NCBI GenBank assembly: GCA_038503075.1
Contig: JBCAML010000008.1
Span: 186,001-250,000, forward strand
Length of the DNA stretch: 64,000 bases
Direction of reading: 5' to 3'
DNA from: Gyromitra esculenta
Lineage: Eukaryota > Ascomycota > Pezizomycetes > Pezizales > Discinaceae
This document shows positions 34,726 to 42,292 of this stretch, one piece after another. The translations under genes and the position numbers were made by a program. Within the stretch, counting starts at the first letter, position 1; each line of letters begins with the position of its first letter. The notes under the pieces were generated by a model. The model ran no database searches and was not told where the DNA came from. It saw only the letters and a list, made by a program, of their open reading frames with translations.

Positions 34726-35963
34726 GACTCAATTGAGTCTGCTGCATCGAGGGTAGAAAAGCGAGGTGGTAGGGGCGGCGGAAAAACAGAAGAAGCAGGA
34801 GGAGCGGCGGCGGCATTAGTAACAGCTCCTCTCATGGCGGGGCGCTTGGAGGCGGAGGGGCAGTTGGAAAAGATGTGTCCTTCTCCCGCACAGAACAGAC
34901 AGCGATTATTGGTCTGTCTCCAGGATTTCTCTTCGGGGGACAGTTTTCTTCTTCCGTTCACCTGAACATATCGTTGTTCAGGGGCGGGGCGAGAGGTGGA
35001 GGTGCGGCCGAAAGAGAGATCCATGGGGACAAGTCCACCAGGGGCGAAGGAGGACGAAGCGGGGGTGTAGGCGGCAGGGGCGGCGGCAGGAGCGGTGAAT
35101 TGTCCCATGGTGTTGCGGACAGCGTTCTTCTTCTCCTCCCTTCTTGCTCGGATTCGGTTATCCAGGCGGAGGAGGAAGGCGCAGAGGGAAGTGAAGGTAG
35201 TGGGGAAGTCGGCAACCGTTACTACCGCTTCTTTTAACTCGTCCGACATGCCGAACTCCAGAGCGTCATTTTTGGCCGACTCATCGTAGTTGAGACGTCC
35301 CATGATACGTTGAAAGTCGGCAAGGTAGGCGGAGAAGTCTCGCTTCCCTTGTCGGAGTTGATGCAGCTCGCGGCGGGCAGTGCCGAGAGGGTCGGGATCG
35401 CCGAAGGCGGTTTCCAGAGCGGTGATCAAATCGGCGGCGGAGTTCCAGGTGGTAGTTCCATCAGGAAGGACAGAGTTGCGGACTTGCTCGAGAGCGGCTC
35501 CTTCGAGACGACTGATGGCATATAGTACCATGTTGTTGCTGTTGGAAAAGCGGTCGGCGTTAACCGAGAGTTTCGACCTGAGTTGCAGAACAAACCCAGG
35601 GAGTTTATCGCGAGACCCATTGAACTTATCCGGGTCAGGCATCTTATCCGAACGGCCTCCTTGAGTGTGAGCAGGAGGTGGTGGTGACGATGGCGCAGGT
35701 GGTGGGGGAGCGATACTTTGGAGGCGGGCGATTTCTGCTTCGGCCGCTTGTAACTGGGACTGGCAGGTATTAAACCTGGCGGTCATGTTGTTCCTCTCTT
35801 GAGTGGCTTCCTCAAGTTGTAGGTCTGCGTAAGTGAGGTTGTCTACTCGCTGTTGGTAGTGCGAGCGGATTTCCTCGTAGGCGGAGGCGAGGTCGGCATT
35901 GGCGGCGGCTTGGAAATTCTCAAAGGTAGGGAAAGTCCAGGGGGCGGGAGCGGGGTTGCTCAT
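34716..35963 (-). CDS. gag: E4 Gag (415 aa)
   Basis: ATG at 35963, stop TAG at 34716. The N-terminal part (FPTFENFQAAANADLASAYEE) is helical with coiled-coil character, followed by a Pro-rich link and the capsid-like core (MPDPDKFNGSRDKLPGF..., FGDPDPLGTARRELHQLRQG). A CCHC zinc knuckle CLFCAGEGHIFSNC (C-x2-C-x4-H-x4-C) lies near the C-terminus, and the protein ends ESLN. Gag forms the virus-like particle and binds element RNA. The frame is intact. E3 carries a close homologue with two stop codons. Confidence 0.9.
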   Translation of the reverse strand: MSNPAPAPWTFPTFENFQAAANADLASAYEEIRSHYQQRVDNLTYADLQLEEATQERNNMTARFNTCQSQLQAAEAEIARLQSIAPPPPAPSSPPPPAHTQGGRSDKMPDPDKFNGSRDKLPGFVLQLRSKLSVNADRFSNSNNMVLYAISRLEGAALEQVRNSVLPDGTTTWNSAADLITALETAFGDPDPLGTARRELHQLRQGKRDFSAYLADFQRIMGRLNYDESAKNDALEFGMSDELKEAVVTVADFPTTFTSLCAFLLRLDNRIRARREEKKNAVRNTMGQFTAPAAAPAAYTPASSSFAPGGLVPMDLSFGRTSTSRPAPEQRYVQVNGRRKLSPEEKSWRQTNNRCLFCAGEGHIFSNCPSASKRPAMRGAVTNAAAAPPASSVFPPPLPPRFSTLDAADSIESLN

Positions 35964-36008
35964 GGTGGCGTCAAAAGAGGATGGGTGCTAATAGAGGGTG
36001 TAGATAGG

Positions 36009-36020
36009 GAAGCAACGTAA
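36009..36020 (-). promoter_or_regulatory. E4 primer-binding site, self-priming type
   Basis: Directly after the 5' LTR the minus strand reads TTACGTTGCTTC. It lacks the TGG expected for a tRNA primer. ACGTTGCTT is the exact complement of AAGCAACGT inside the same LTR (36233-36241), about 48 nt downstream of TATATAAG (36287-36294). Confidence 0.7.
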
Positions 36021-36431
36021 TCTCAAGGAGCGGGATTCTCGTCAAGCTCTCAGGTATCCCCCGAGATAAGCAGTGCTACTTGAACGAGAAACCAACGACA
36101 GGAGAGTGTGCGGGGATTCTACAGGCTCTACTAATGGTTCAAGTTATGATGACTTGAAGACGGCGACAGCGAAAGATTACGAGATGCAATCTGGAGTTGT
36201 ATTTGTAAGATACAGTGAGTGTACAATAGAAGACGTTGCTTAAAGAAAGAAGAAGGAAAAGTACAAGATGAGGGGAAATCCCTTCGCTTATATACCACGT
36301 TCCAACCCTTTCGATGACAAAGACATGACTCATTGTAACGAGAAACTCATAGAAACACAAAGAACAACAACGAAATCCAACAACCGTGTACCCATGTACC
36401 TAACCGATCAACATAACAACCATCCATGAAA
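36021..36431 (-). repeat. E4 5' LTR (family B, 411 bp)
   Basis: TCTCAAGG to CATGAAA in plus orientation; sense reading is minus. Contains TATATAAG, AAGCAACGT and the U5 hairpin with GGATA loop. Confidence 0.9.
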
Positions 36432-36448
36432 GTAGGGTCACTGATCGA

Positions 36449-36469
36449 CCTTGGTTGAACTAGTTTAAA
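36449..36469 (-). promoter_or_regulatory. E1 gag-pol frameshift signal, split by E4
   Basis: T_TTA_AAC at 36469-36463 and the first stem arm AACCAAGG at 36456-36449 remain here. The other arm (CCTTGGTT in sense) lies 5.8 kb away at 30636-30643 on the far side of E4. Confidence 0.7.
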
Positions 36470-37752
36470 GCCTCGCTTGAGGCGTTCGCAGACTCTAGGG
36501 CAAAAAATTGAGGTGGGAGAGGTGGCGGCGGTAAAGAAGAGGCCGGGGGCGTGCGGTTAGCAGGTGGGGCGGTGAGGGCTCCTCTCATCGTAGGTTTTTT
36601 GGGAGCCAAGGGGCAATTGGCGTAGGAGTGGTCCGGGGCGGCACAGAACATACACTTTCCAGTGGCGCGGCGCCATTGTTTCTCTTCCTCCGAAAGTTTT
36701 CTTCGTCCGTTGACCATTGTGTATCGTTGGTCTTGAGGAGGGCGAGAAAGATTGCTGGTACGTCCGAAAGACAGGTCCATAGGGGCTAGTCCTCCTGGGG
36801 TAAAGGAGGAAGCAGGGGTGAAGGCGGCGGGGGCACTGAATTGACCCATATTGTCTCTGGCATTTCCCCGTTTCTCTGCCTTGCGAGCTCGGATTCGGTT
36901 GTCCAGTCGGGTAAGGGTAAGAATCATTTCCGGGAGGTTAGCAGGGGCGATGGGTGCGAACACCATTGCTTCCTTGAGTTCTTCCGACATGCCATGTTCC
37001 AGGGCATCCATCTTGGAGTTTTCGTCGAAGTTTAGCTGACCCATGATTCTTTGAAAATCGGCTAGGTAAGCCGAAAAATCACGTTTCCCTTGGCGGAGTT
37101 GGTGGAGTTCCCGCCGGGCGGTGCCGGTTGGGTCTGGATCGCCAAAGGCAGTTTCCAGGGCGGCGATAAGTTGCTCTGCGCTGGTCCAGGTGGTGAGGCC
37201 CGAGGGGAGAACGGTGTGCCGAACTTGTTCTAACGCTGCTCCTTCTAGACGGTTGATAGTATAGAGGATCATCGTGGTCTCGTTGGCAAAGCGATCCCGG
37301 TTGACAGTGAGTTTAGAGCGTAGTTGTAGGATAAAGCCGGGAAGTTTGGTCCGAGATCCGTCAAATTTTTCGGGATCTGGCATCCATTCTGATCGGTGAG
37401 AATTTGTTGGCGGAGGTGGGGTGGCCGTAAGATTAGGTGGAGCGGGAGGAACTTGGGTAGCGGCTCGAGCTTCGTTTCGCTCTTGTTGCAACCGAGCGAT
37501 TAGACTTGCAGCTTCGGTAACTCGTTGGTCCTGTTCTGTGGCATGACGGAGTGCGTTGTCGGTTTGAATGCGAGCTGTGTTGAGTTTGACCTCAGTTTCT
37601 CGCTCGCTTTCCTGGAGGACATCGATTTGATCCTCTAGGGCCTGGTTGAGGTCTCTAAGTTCATTATAGAGCTCCGCCGGGTCATCTCTGTAGGCTTGGG
37701 CAAAAGCTTCCCTGGTGGGGAAGCGTTTTGTGGCAATGGCGGCTCCTTCCAT
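36460..37752 (-). CDS. gag: E1 Gag (430 aa)
   Basis: ATG at 37752, stop at 36460, fully open. N-terminal TKRFPTREAFAQAYRDDPAE is followed by a long coiled-coil-like stretch (LYNELRDLNQALEDQIDVLQ and onward), a Pro/Thr link, the core beginning MPDPEKFDGSRTKLPGF, and a CCHC knuckle CMFCAAPDHSYANC. Differs from family B Gag mainly in the N-terminal coiled coil; the core and knuckle are clearly homologous. Its pol now lies beyond E4, so Gag-Pol cannot be made from this copy. Confidence 0.9.
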   Translation of the reverse strand: MEGAAIATKRFPTREAFAQAYRDDPAELYNELRDLNQALEDQIDVLQESERETEVKLNTARIQTDNALRHATEQDQRVTEAASLIARLQQERNEARAATQVPPAPPNLTATPPPPTNSHRSEWMPDPEKFDGSRTKLPGFILQLRSKLTVNRDRFANETTMILYTINRLEGAALEQVRHTVLPSGLTTWTSAEQLIAALETAFGDPDPTGTARRELHQLRQGKRDFSAYLADFQRIMGQLNFDENSKMDALEHGMSEELKEAMVFAPIAPANLPEMILTLTRLDNRIRARKAEKRGNARDNMGQFSAPAAFTPASSFTPGGLAPMDLSFGRTSNLSRPPQDQRYTMVNGRRKLSEEEKQWRRATGKCMFCAAPDHSYANCPLAPKKPTMRGALTAPPANRTPPASSLPPPPLPPQFFALESANASSEALN

Positions 37753-37814
37753 GATGGAGTCGATGGAGATAGGTGTTCTTTGTGTGGATCAGGTGGTAGA
37801 AAATGTAGATGTTC

Positions 37815-37826
37815 GAAGCAACGTAA
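37815..37826 (-). promoter_or_regulatory. E1 primer-binding site, self-priming type
   Basis: Sense TTACGTTGCTTC adjoins the 5' LTR. ACGTTGCTT is complementary to AAGCAACGT at 38055-38047 in the LTR, about 45-50 nt below TATTTAAG (38099-38106). No TGG start. Confidence 0.7.
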
Positions 37827-38243
37827 TCTCACGGTTCAGTCCCTCGTTAAGCCCTTCAGTATCCCTGAAGGTGAGCAGTGCTACTTAAGCGAGGTACTAA
37901 CACGTTCGAGGAGTGCAGTGTTTCTACAAGTTCTACGAGGGGTCTATCTCAAGGCGAGATAAGTGCAGCGAAGTGAACAGCGACAGCGAGGGTTCTGAGG
38001 GAGAACCGAGATAGTATTTGACGATTACAATAGAAGGTAAACGAGAACGTTGCTTAAGGAAAGAAGAGGAAAAGAACACAAGCGACAAAGATCCATCTCT
38101 TAAATACCCCGCTTTTCGACCACTATGACTCATAACTAAGAAATAACCGAAAGCAACCGAAACACAATAACATTATAATCCTGAACCGAAAACCCCAACC
38201 CCAACAATATCCTTGACCCGATTACTCCTTTATATCCGTGAAA
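37827..38243 (-). repeat. E1 5' LTR (family A, 417 bp)
   Basis: TCTCACGG...CCGTGAAA followed by the CAGGT duplication. Sense order: TATTTAAG box, AAGCAACGT putative RNA start, U5 hairpin (37853-37871), end CCGTGAGA. Confidence 0.9.
37853..37871 (-). ncRNA. U5 hairpin with GGATA loop in LTR leader RNA
   Basis: Sense sequence CCTTCAG-GGATA-CTGAAGG is a 7-bp stem with a 5-nt loop, preceded by AGCACTGCTCA. Other LTRs keep the loop and pairing with different stems: CCTTTAG/CTAAAGG (25954-25972), CCTCCGG/CCGAAGG (51193-51211, one mismatch), and TCTCGGG/CCTGAGA in family B (one G-U). It would lie in the 5' leader of the element RNA close to the primer site. Confidence 0.65.
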
Positions 38244-38248
38244 CAGGT

Positions 38249-38748
38249 GGAGGAATTACTTGGCCAGGGAGAGCATCATCGGCTGCCGGTTTTAACAGAG
38301 AAACATGAAAGACAGGGTGATATTTAACTGAAAACGGGAGGTCAATTTCATAGGCGAAAGGCGACACTATCTTCTTAACCGGGTAGGGGCCCATCCATTT
38401 CCAGTCCAATTTCCTAGCATTCCGTGTCGTTCTGATATTCTTCATTGACACGAAAACCTGATCGTTGACTTGGTAGTTCGGGGCTGGCGTATGATGTTTA
38501 TTTGTAGCGTTTTCCTGGATATCTTGGGCGGCTCTTATCTGTATTCTTAGATAATTGTGGAGTTCCTACATGGTTTAACTAAAAGAGGCTGCATCCAGAC
38601 TTTGAGGGCTGGCTTTAGTTGGAAGAAGCGTAGTGTCGAAACAAGGATGGTATTCATAGTTCGCAAAGAATGGCGAGACCTTAGTACTGGCAGATTCCTG
38701 ATTATTCGCTGAGAATTGGGCCATGGGTAGCCACCGGCTCCAGTCCTG
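38249..38748 (-). pseudogene. E0 pol piece: integrase C-terminus and GPY/F
   Basis: Minus frame reads SMKNIRTTRNARKLDWKWMG, PYPVKKIVSPFAYEIDLP and YHPVFHVSLLKPAADDALPG, the GPY/F-like module, after an integrase core end. One TAG interrupts it (near 38565). Bounded on the left by E1 and on the right by a solo family B LTR. Confidence 0.78.
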
Positions 38749-39159
38749 TTTCATGGATGGTTGTCATGTTGGTTGATCGGATACATGGGTATATGGTTGT
38801 CGAGTTTCGTTGTTGTTCTTTGTGTTTCTATGAGTTTCTTAGTACAATGAGTCATGTCTTTGTCATCGAAAGGGTTGGAACGTAGTATATAAGCGAAGGG
38901 ATTTCCCCTCATCTTGTACTTTTCCTTCTTCTTTCTTTAAGCAACGTCTTCTATTGTACACTCACTGTATCTCATAAATACAACTTCAGGTTACACCTCG
39001 TAATCTTTCGCCGCCACCGTCTTCAAGTCACCAGAACTTGAACCATTAGTAGAGCCTGTAGAATCCTCGCACTTTCTCCTGTTGTTGGTTTCTCGTTCAA
39101 GTAGCACTGCTTATCTCGGGGGATACCTGAGAGCTTGACGAGAATCTCGCTCCTTGAGA
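38749..39159 (+). repeat. Solo family B LTR, sense plus, in E0 integrase
   Basis: TTTCATGG...CCTTGAGA, 411 bp. Flanks carry TCCTG on the left and CTCCTG on the right, so the duplication is offset by one base. Contains TATATAAGC and TTTAAGCAACGTC. Confidence 0.85.
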
Positions 39160-39356
39160 CTCCTGCTGTTGATAGGATACGTAAGAGCGTAGATACTGTT
39201 CTATTACCGCATTAAGTCTTTCCGTTTGTCCATCAGTTTCTGGGTGGAAGGCAGTGGACATCCTGGCTTGGATTCCTAGGCGTTGGCAAAGTTCCTCCCA
39301 GAAGTGGGCAGTAAACTGCGTTCCCCGGTCGGATGTGACATGTGTAGGCAATACGT
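39160..39356 (-). pseudogene. E0 pol piece: integrase core
   Basis: Minus frame gives [22 protein letters not shown] and [18 protein letters not shown] (the second Asp and the Glu of DD35E), ending YVSYQQQ at the solo LTR. Confidence 0.85.
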
Positions 39357-39775
39357 TCTCATGGTTGGCTTCTTGTTAAGCCCTTCAGTATCCCTGAAGG
39401 TGAGCAGTGCTACTTAAGCGGGAAACCAATACGTTCGAAGAGTGCGATATTGTCTACAGGTTCTACAAAGGGTATACTTCAAGGCGAAGTATCGGCTATG
39501 TTTTACAGCGACAGCGGGGATTCTGAGGTAGAATCGAAGTAGAATTATAACCAATACAGCGGAAGTGAAACGAGAATGTTGCTTAAGAAAAGAAGAAGAA
39601 AGAATACAAAAACGACTAAAATCCTTCACTTAAATACCCCGCTTTCCCGTAACACAAATAACCATCCGACGACAACCGAAACATAACCGAACAACAAAGC
39701 CATTATACCCAAAGGAAATCCTCCATACGTGCCAACAACTTTACCCTAACCCATTACCCGGTTCTATCCGTGAAA
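39357..39775 (-). repeat. Solo family A LTR in E0 integrase
   Basis: TCTCATGG...CCGTGAAA, 419 bp, flanked by TACGT (39352-39356) and TCCGT (39776-39780), a 5-bp duplication with one change. Confidence 0.87.
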
Positions 39776-39981
39776 TCCGTGAAGTTTCCAGATATATTGG
39801 AGATAAAGATCTGCAACCTCTTGAGAGTTGACCATGGTATTACACGGGATTAAATGTTGCATCTTCGATAAACGATCGACAACTACCATAACGGTATCAT
39901 AGCCATTCGATTCAGGGAGGCCGGTAACAAAGTCCATCGAGATCTCTTGCCAGGATTGTTGGGGAATCGGTAGAGGTCGAA
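39776..39981 (-). pseudogene. E0 pol piece: integrase core, first Asp region
   Basis: Minus reading includes [14 protein letters not shown] and [17 protein letters not shown], the first catalytic Asp segment, between two solo LTRs. Confidence 0.75.
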
Positions 39982-40394
39982 TTTCATGGATGGTTGCTTT
40001 CGTTGGTCAGCAAGGTACAGGGATACGAGGTTGTTATGTTGTGTCGTCGTTCTTTATGTTTCTTTGAGCTTTCGTTGCAATGAGTAAGGTCTTCGTCATC
40101 AAACGAGTTGGAATGTGGTATATAAGCGAAGGGATTCCCCCTCTTGTTGTACTTTTTTCTTCTTCTTTCTTTAAGCAACGTCTTCTATTGTACACTCCTA
40201 TATTTGCAAAAAACAACGCCTCGGTTATACTTCATAACCTCACGCTGTTGCCGCCTTCAAGTCCTCTTTACTTGAACCACTCGTAGAGCCTGTGGAACCT
40301 TGTGAATACTCTCGTCGCTTAGTTTTCCACTCAAGTAGCACTGCTCATCTCGGGGGATACCTGAGAGCTTGACGGAAAACCTCGCCCCTTGAGA
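39982..40394 (+). repeat. Solo family B LTR, sense plus, in E0 integrase
   Basis: TTTCATGGATGG...CCTTGAGA, 413 bp, flanked by TCGAA (39977-39981) and TCGAT (40395-40399). Confidence 0.87.
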
Positions 40395-41398
40395 TCGATG
40401 AACACCTTGAGTACGTTGGGTGGCTGGCTTTGCTTTTTGGCAAATATGACCATTACGTACGTAGCGTCCTACTGTTTCCCTCATTTTGGGCCAATAGATG
40501 GTTCTGGCCAGGAGTTCGAAGGTTTTATCTCGTCCTGGGTGTCCTGCTGCGGGGGTATCGTGGTATCTCCTAATAAGTTCTAAGCGGAGAGAGTCGAGGT
40601 TGGGAACATAAATACAGTCTCGGTAATAGAGTTTTCCATCTTCCTCCTTGCACTCGCTTAAGGTGATTTCCTTTGATCGTTGGTCCTTATTCTTCAGTGC
40701 CAGGAGTATCTTTTCCGGGAAGTTATCAGCAATGTATCCTTCTTTGAAGAGTTTTTTAAGGGGGGCGTCCAGTTCAGCGGCTTCATTTGACAAAGAAGCC
40801 GACAACAAACTTAGCTTTGGATCTATATTTTCCTTCTTTAGCACTACCTGACTCTGGTGTGCCAACCGTTCATCCCCTTCTTTGGAGAGATCTCCTGATC
40901 TCCTGGTCAACGCATCCGGTTTTCCTCCTTGGCTTCCTGGTCGATACGTGATAACAAAATCAAACCTGGAGAGATACTCTGCCCATCTTGCTTGTCGGCG
41001 GTTCAGTTGTTTCGTGCTCATAAAGTATTCAAGATTTTTATGATCACTAATGACGCCGATGGAGTGTTTTGAGCCTTCAAGTTCCGGGTGCCATTCCTCG
41101 AATACCCTGATAATAGCCAGTAATTCTTTGTCATAAATCTCATAGTTGCATTCGGCAAGTGAATGTTTCTTGGAGAAAAAAGCGACTGGGTGCAGAACTC
41201 TGGCGTCATCGTATTGTGATAGAACGCCTCCAGATACAAAATCGGAGGCGTCAGTTTCCACGATGATTTTCTTGTCAGGGTCAAAGTGGATGAGGATCAG
41301 GGCAGTGGTAAAGGCATGTTTAAGGTTGTTGAAAGCAATATCTGCTTCCACTGTCCATTCAAATGTGATACCTTTTTTTGTAAGAGCCGTTAGGGAAA
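40395..41398 (-). pseudogene. E0 pol piece: RNase H to integrase zinc domain
   Basis: Open minus frame with RNase H VETDASDFVSGGVLSQ, YDKELLAIIRVFEEW, ISDHKNLEYFMSTKQ, and the linker RSGDLSKEGDERL. The integrase HHCC region follows (RRYHDTPAAGHPGRDKTF... CQKAK, with one Cys position reading RNGHIC rather than RNCHIC). Cut at 41398 by the family C element. Confidence 0.87.
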
Positions 41399-42127
41399 TG
41401 TAAGACCGGTACTTCTTACCGCACAGGAAATCTCCAAGAAGCTTTAGATAACAATCTAGACGCTATAACCTGCCCGGTTGCTATCCGCAACACAATACAC
41501 AGGCGCAAGTCCTAACTGCTTCTTATGAACCGCTAATAGATAACCGTAGGGTTCAAAGTAGGGATCGAAAGAAAGTTCCGTGAAGAACTTCCAATAGTAA
41601 GGTTTTAATAGCTAACGCTGAAGGGCCAAGGCCTTGCTAAGCGAGATAAAAGTAATTCACAAGTAAAAGAGTAAATTGCACGGAAGTAATTTTGCTAGAA
41701 ACAATATAATATTGATAAGGCTCGTTCTTCGTCGCTAATGATCAGGAAGAAGACCCTTCTCAACGGTAGAACACTGGACTACTTATAGTAGTCAAGCGTC
41801 GAATACAAAGGCTATGTAATAACATGAACTAACATGAAGAAATCCCATAGACCCTGAACGCTTTCCTTCGCTCCTACCCCTCTCATTATCGTATGGCGTG
41901 ATTGTCGGAATTAACCGGCGACGCAACGTATAAGCGAATCGGGGAAGTGTCGATCGAAAGAGTCGGCCATTGATGACACAAGGAAACCAAACATCCAATC
42001 CGAATCTTATTAATAATCAACCAAGATTAATAATAACCGACAGGGTCGGGGATTGAACGCTAGTCCATATGTGTGCATCTTAAGCGAACTCAAGTCGTAA
42101 CCAACTAAGCTACCAATAGGTATAACA
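41399..42127 (-). repeat. Family C 3' LTR (729 bp)
   Basis: TGTAAGACC...GGTATAACA in plus orientation. Sense start TGTTATACC is followed by tRNA-like boxes. TATAAG at 41782-41787 lies 65 nt above TATCAATAT (41717-41709). Confidence 0.93.
42045..42119 (-). promoter_or_regulatory. tRNA-like pol III boxes at the LTR-C sense start
   Basis: Sense (minus) sequence has TAGCTTAGTTGG, an exact A-box match (TRGCNNAGYNGG), and 42 nt later GTTCAATCC, matching B-box GTTCRANNC. The same pair is in the copies at 48960-49034 and 57833-57907, with small changes. The acceptor ends do not pair, so this is not an intact tRNA gene; it may be a captured tRNA fragment serving as an internal pol III promoter. Confidence 0.5.
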
Positions 42128-42292
42128 GTATCCCCCTCCTAGGTTAGTCGTCCTCGTCTAACTATAATACAAAATAATTAACTGATTACAAAGTGGTTCT
42201 ATAGCATCTTGGGTACGTAAAAACCACCGCGTTTACTTGGCCACGATGGAAAATTTTCCCCTCAGCTAGTTTCTTTTTAGTAGTAAAACATT

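Larger units (their letters stand above)
30647..36431 (-). mobile_element. E4: family B Ty3/gypsy element inside E1
   Basis: 5,785 bp between family B LTRs 30647-31058 and 36021-36431, which are very similar with scattered differences. It lies in E1 between gag and protease, splitting E1's frameshift stem-loop (one arm at 30636-30643, the other at 36449-36456). Flanks share only GTA (GGTAA left, GTAGG right), so the duplication has been altered. Gag and the first two thirds of Pol are open; integrase is degraded. Confidence 0.9.
26587..38243 (-). mobile_element. E1: family A Ty3/gypsy element inside E0 (TSD CAGGT)
   Basis: Bounded by family A LTRs 26587-26999 (3') and 37827-38243 (5') and flanked by perfect 5-bp CAGGT duplications (26582-26586 and 38244-38248). 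The total of 11,657 bp includes E4 (30647-36431), leaving about 5.9 kb of E1 itself. It entered the E0 chromodomain region. LTRs differ at many positions by eye, so it is not very young. Confidence 0.92.

Noticed and set aside
34875..35237. Plus-strand frames over E4 gag, rich in Gly and Arg
   Set aside because: Antisense shadows of the Pro/Ala-rich Gag; the same shadows recur over E3 gag.
30642..36436. A clean 5-bp target duplication for E4
   Set aside because: Flanks GGTAA and GTAGG share only GTA, so I do not claim one, although the element clearly interrupts E1.
38097..39351. Minus-strand integrase frame running on past 39160 as one coding region
   Set aside because: Part of that frame crosses the solo LTR 38749-39159; only 39160-39356 is integrase.
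42041..42127. A functional tRNA gene in the family C LTR
   Set aside because: A and B boxes are present but the acceptor arms do not pair and the T stem has mismatches. It was kept only as a tRNA-like promoter region.
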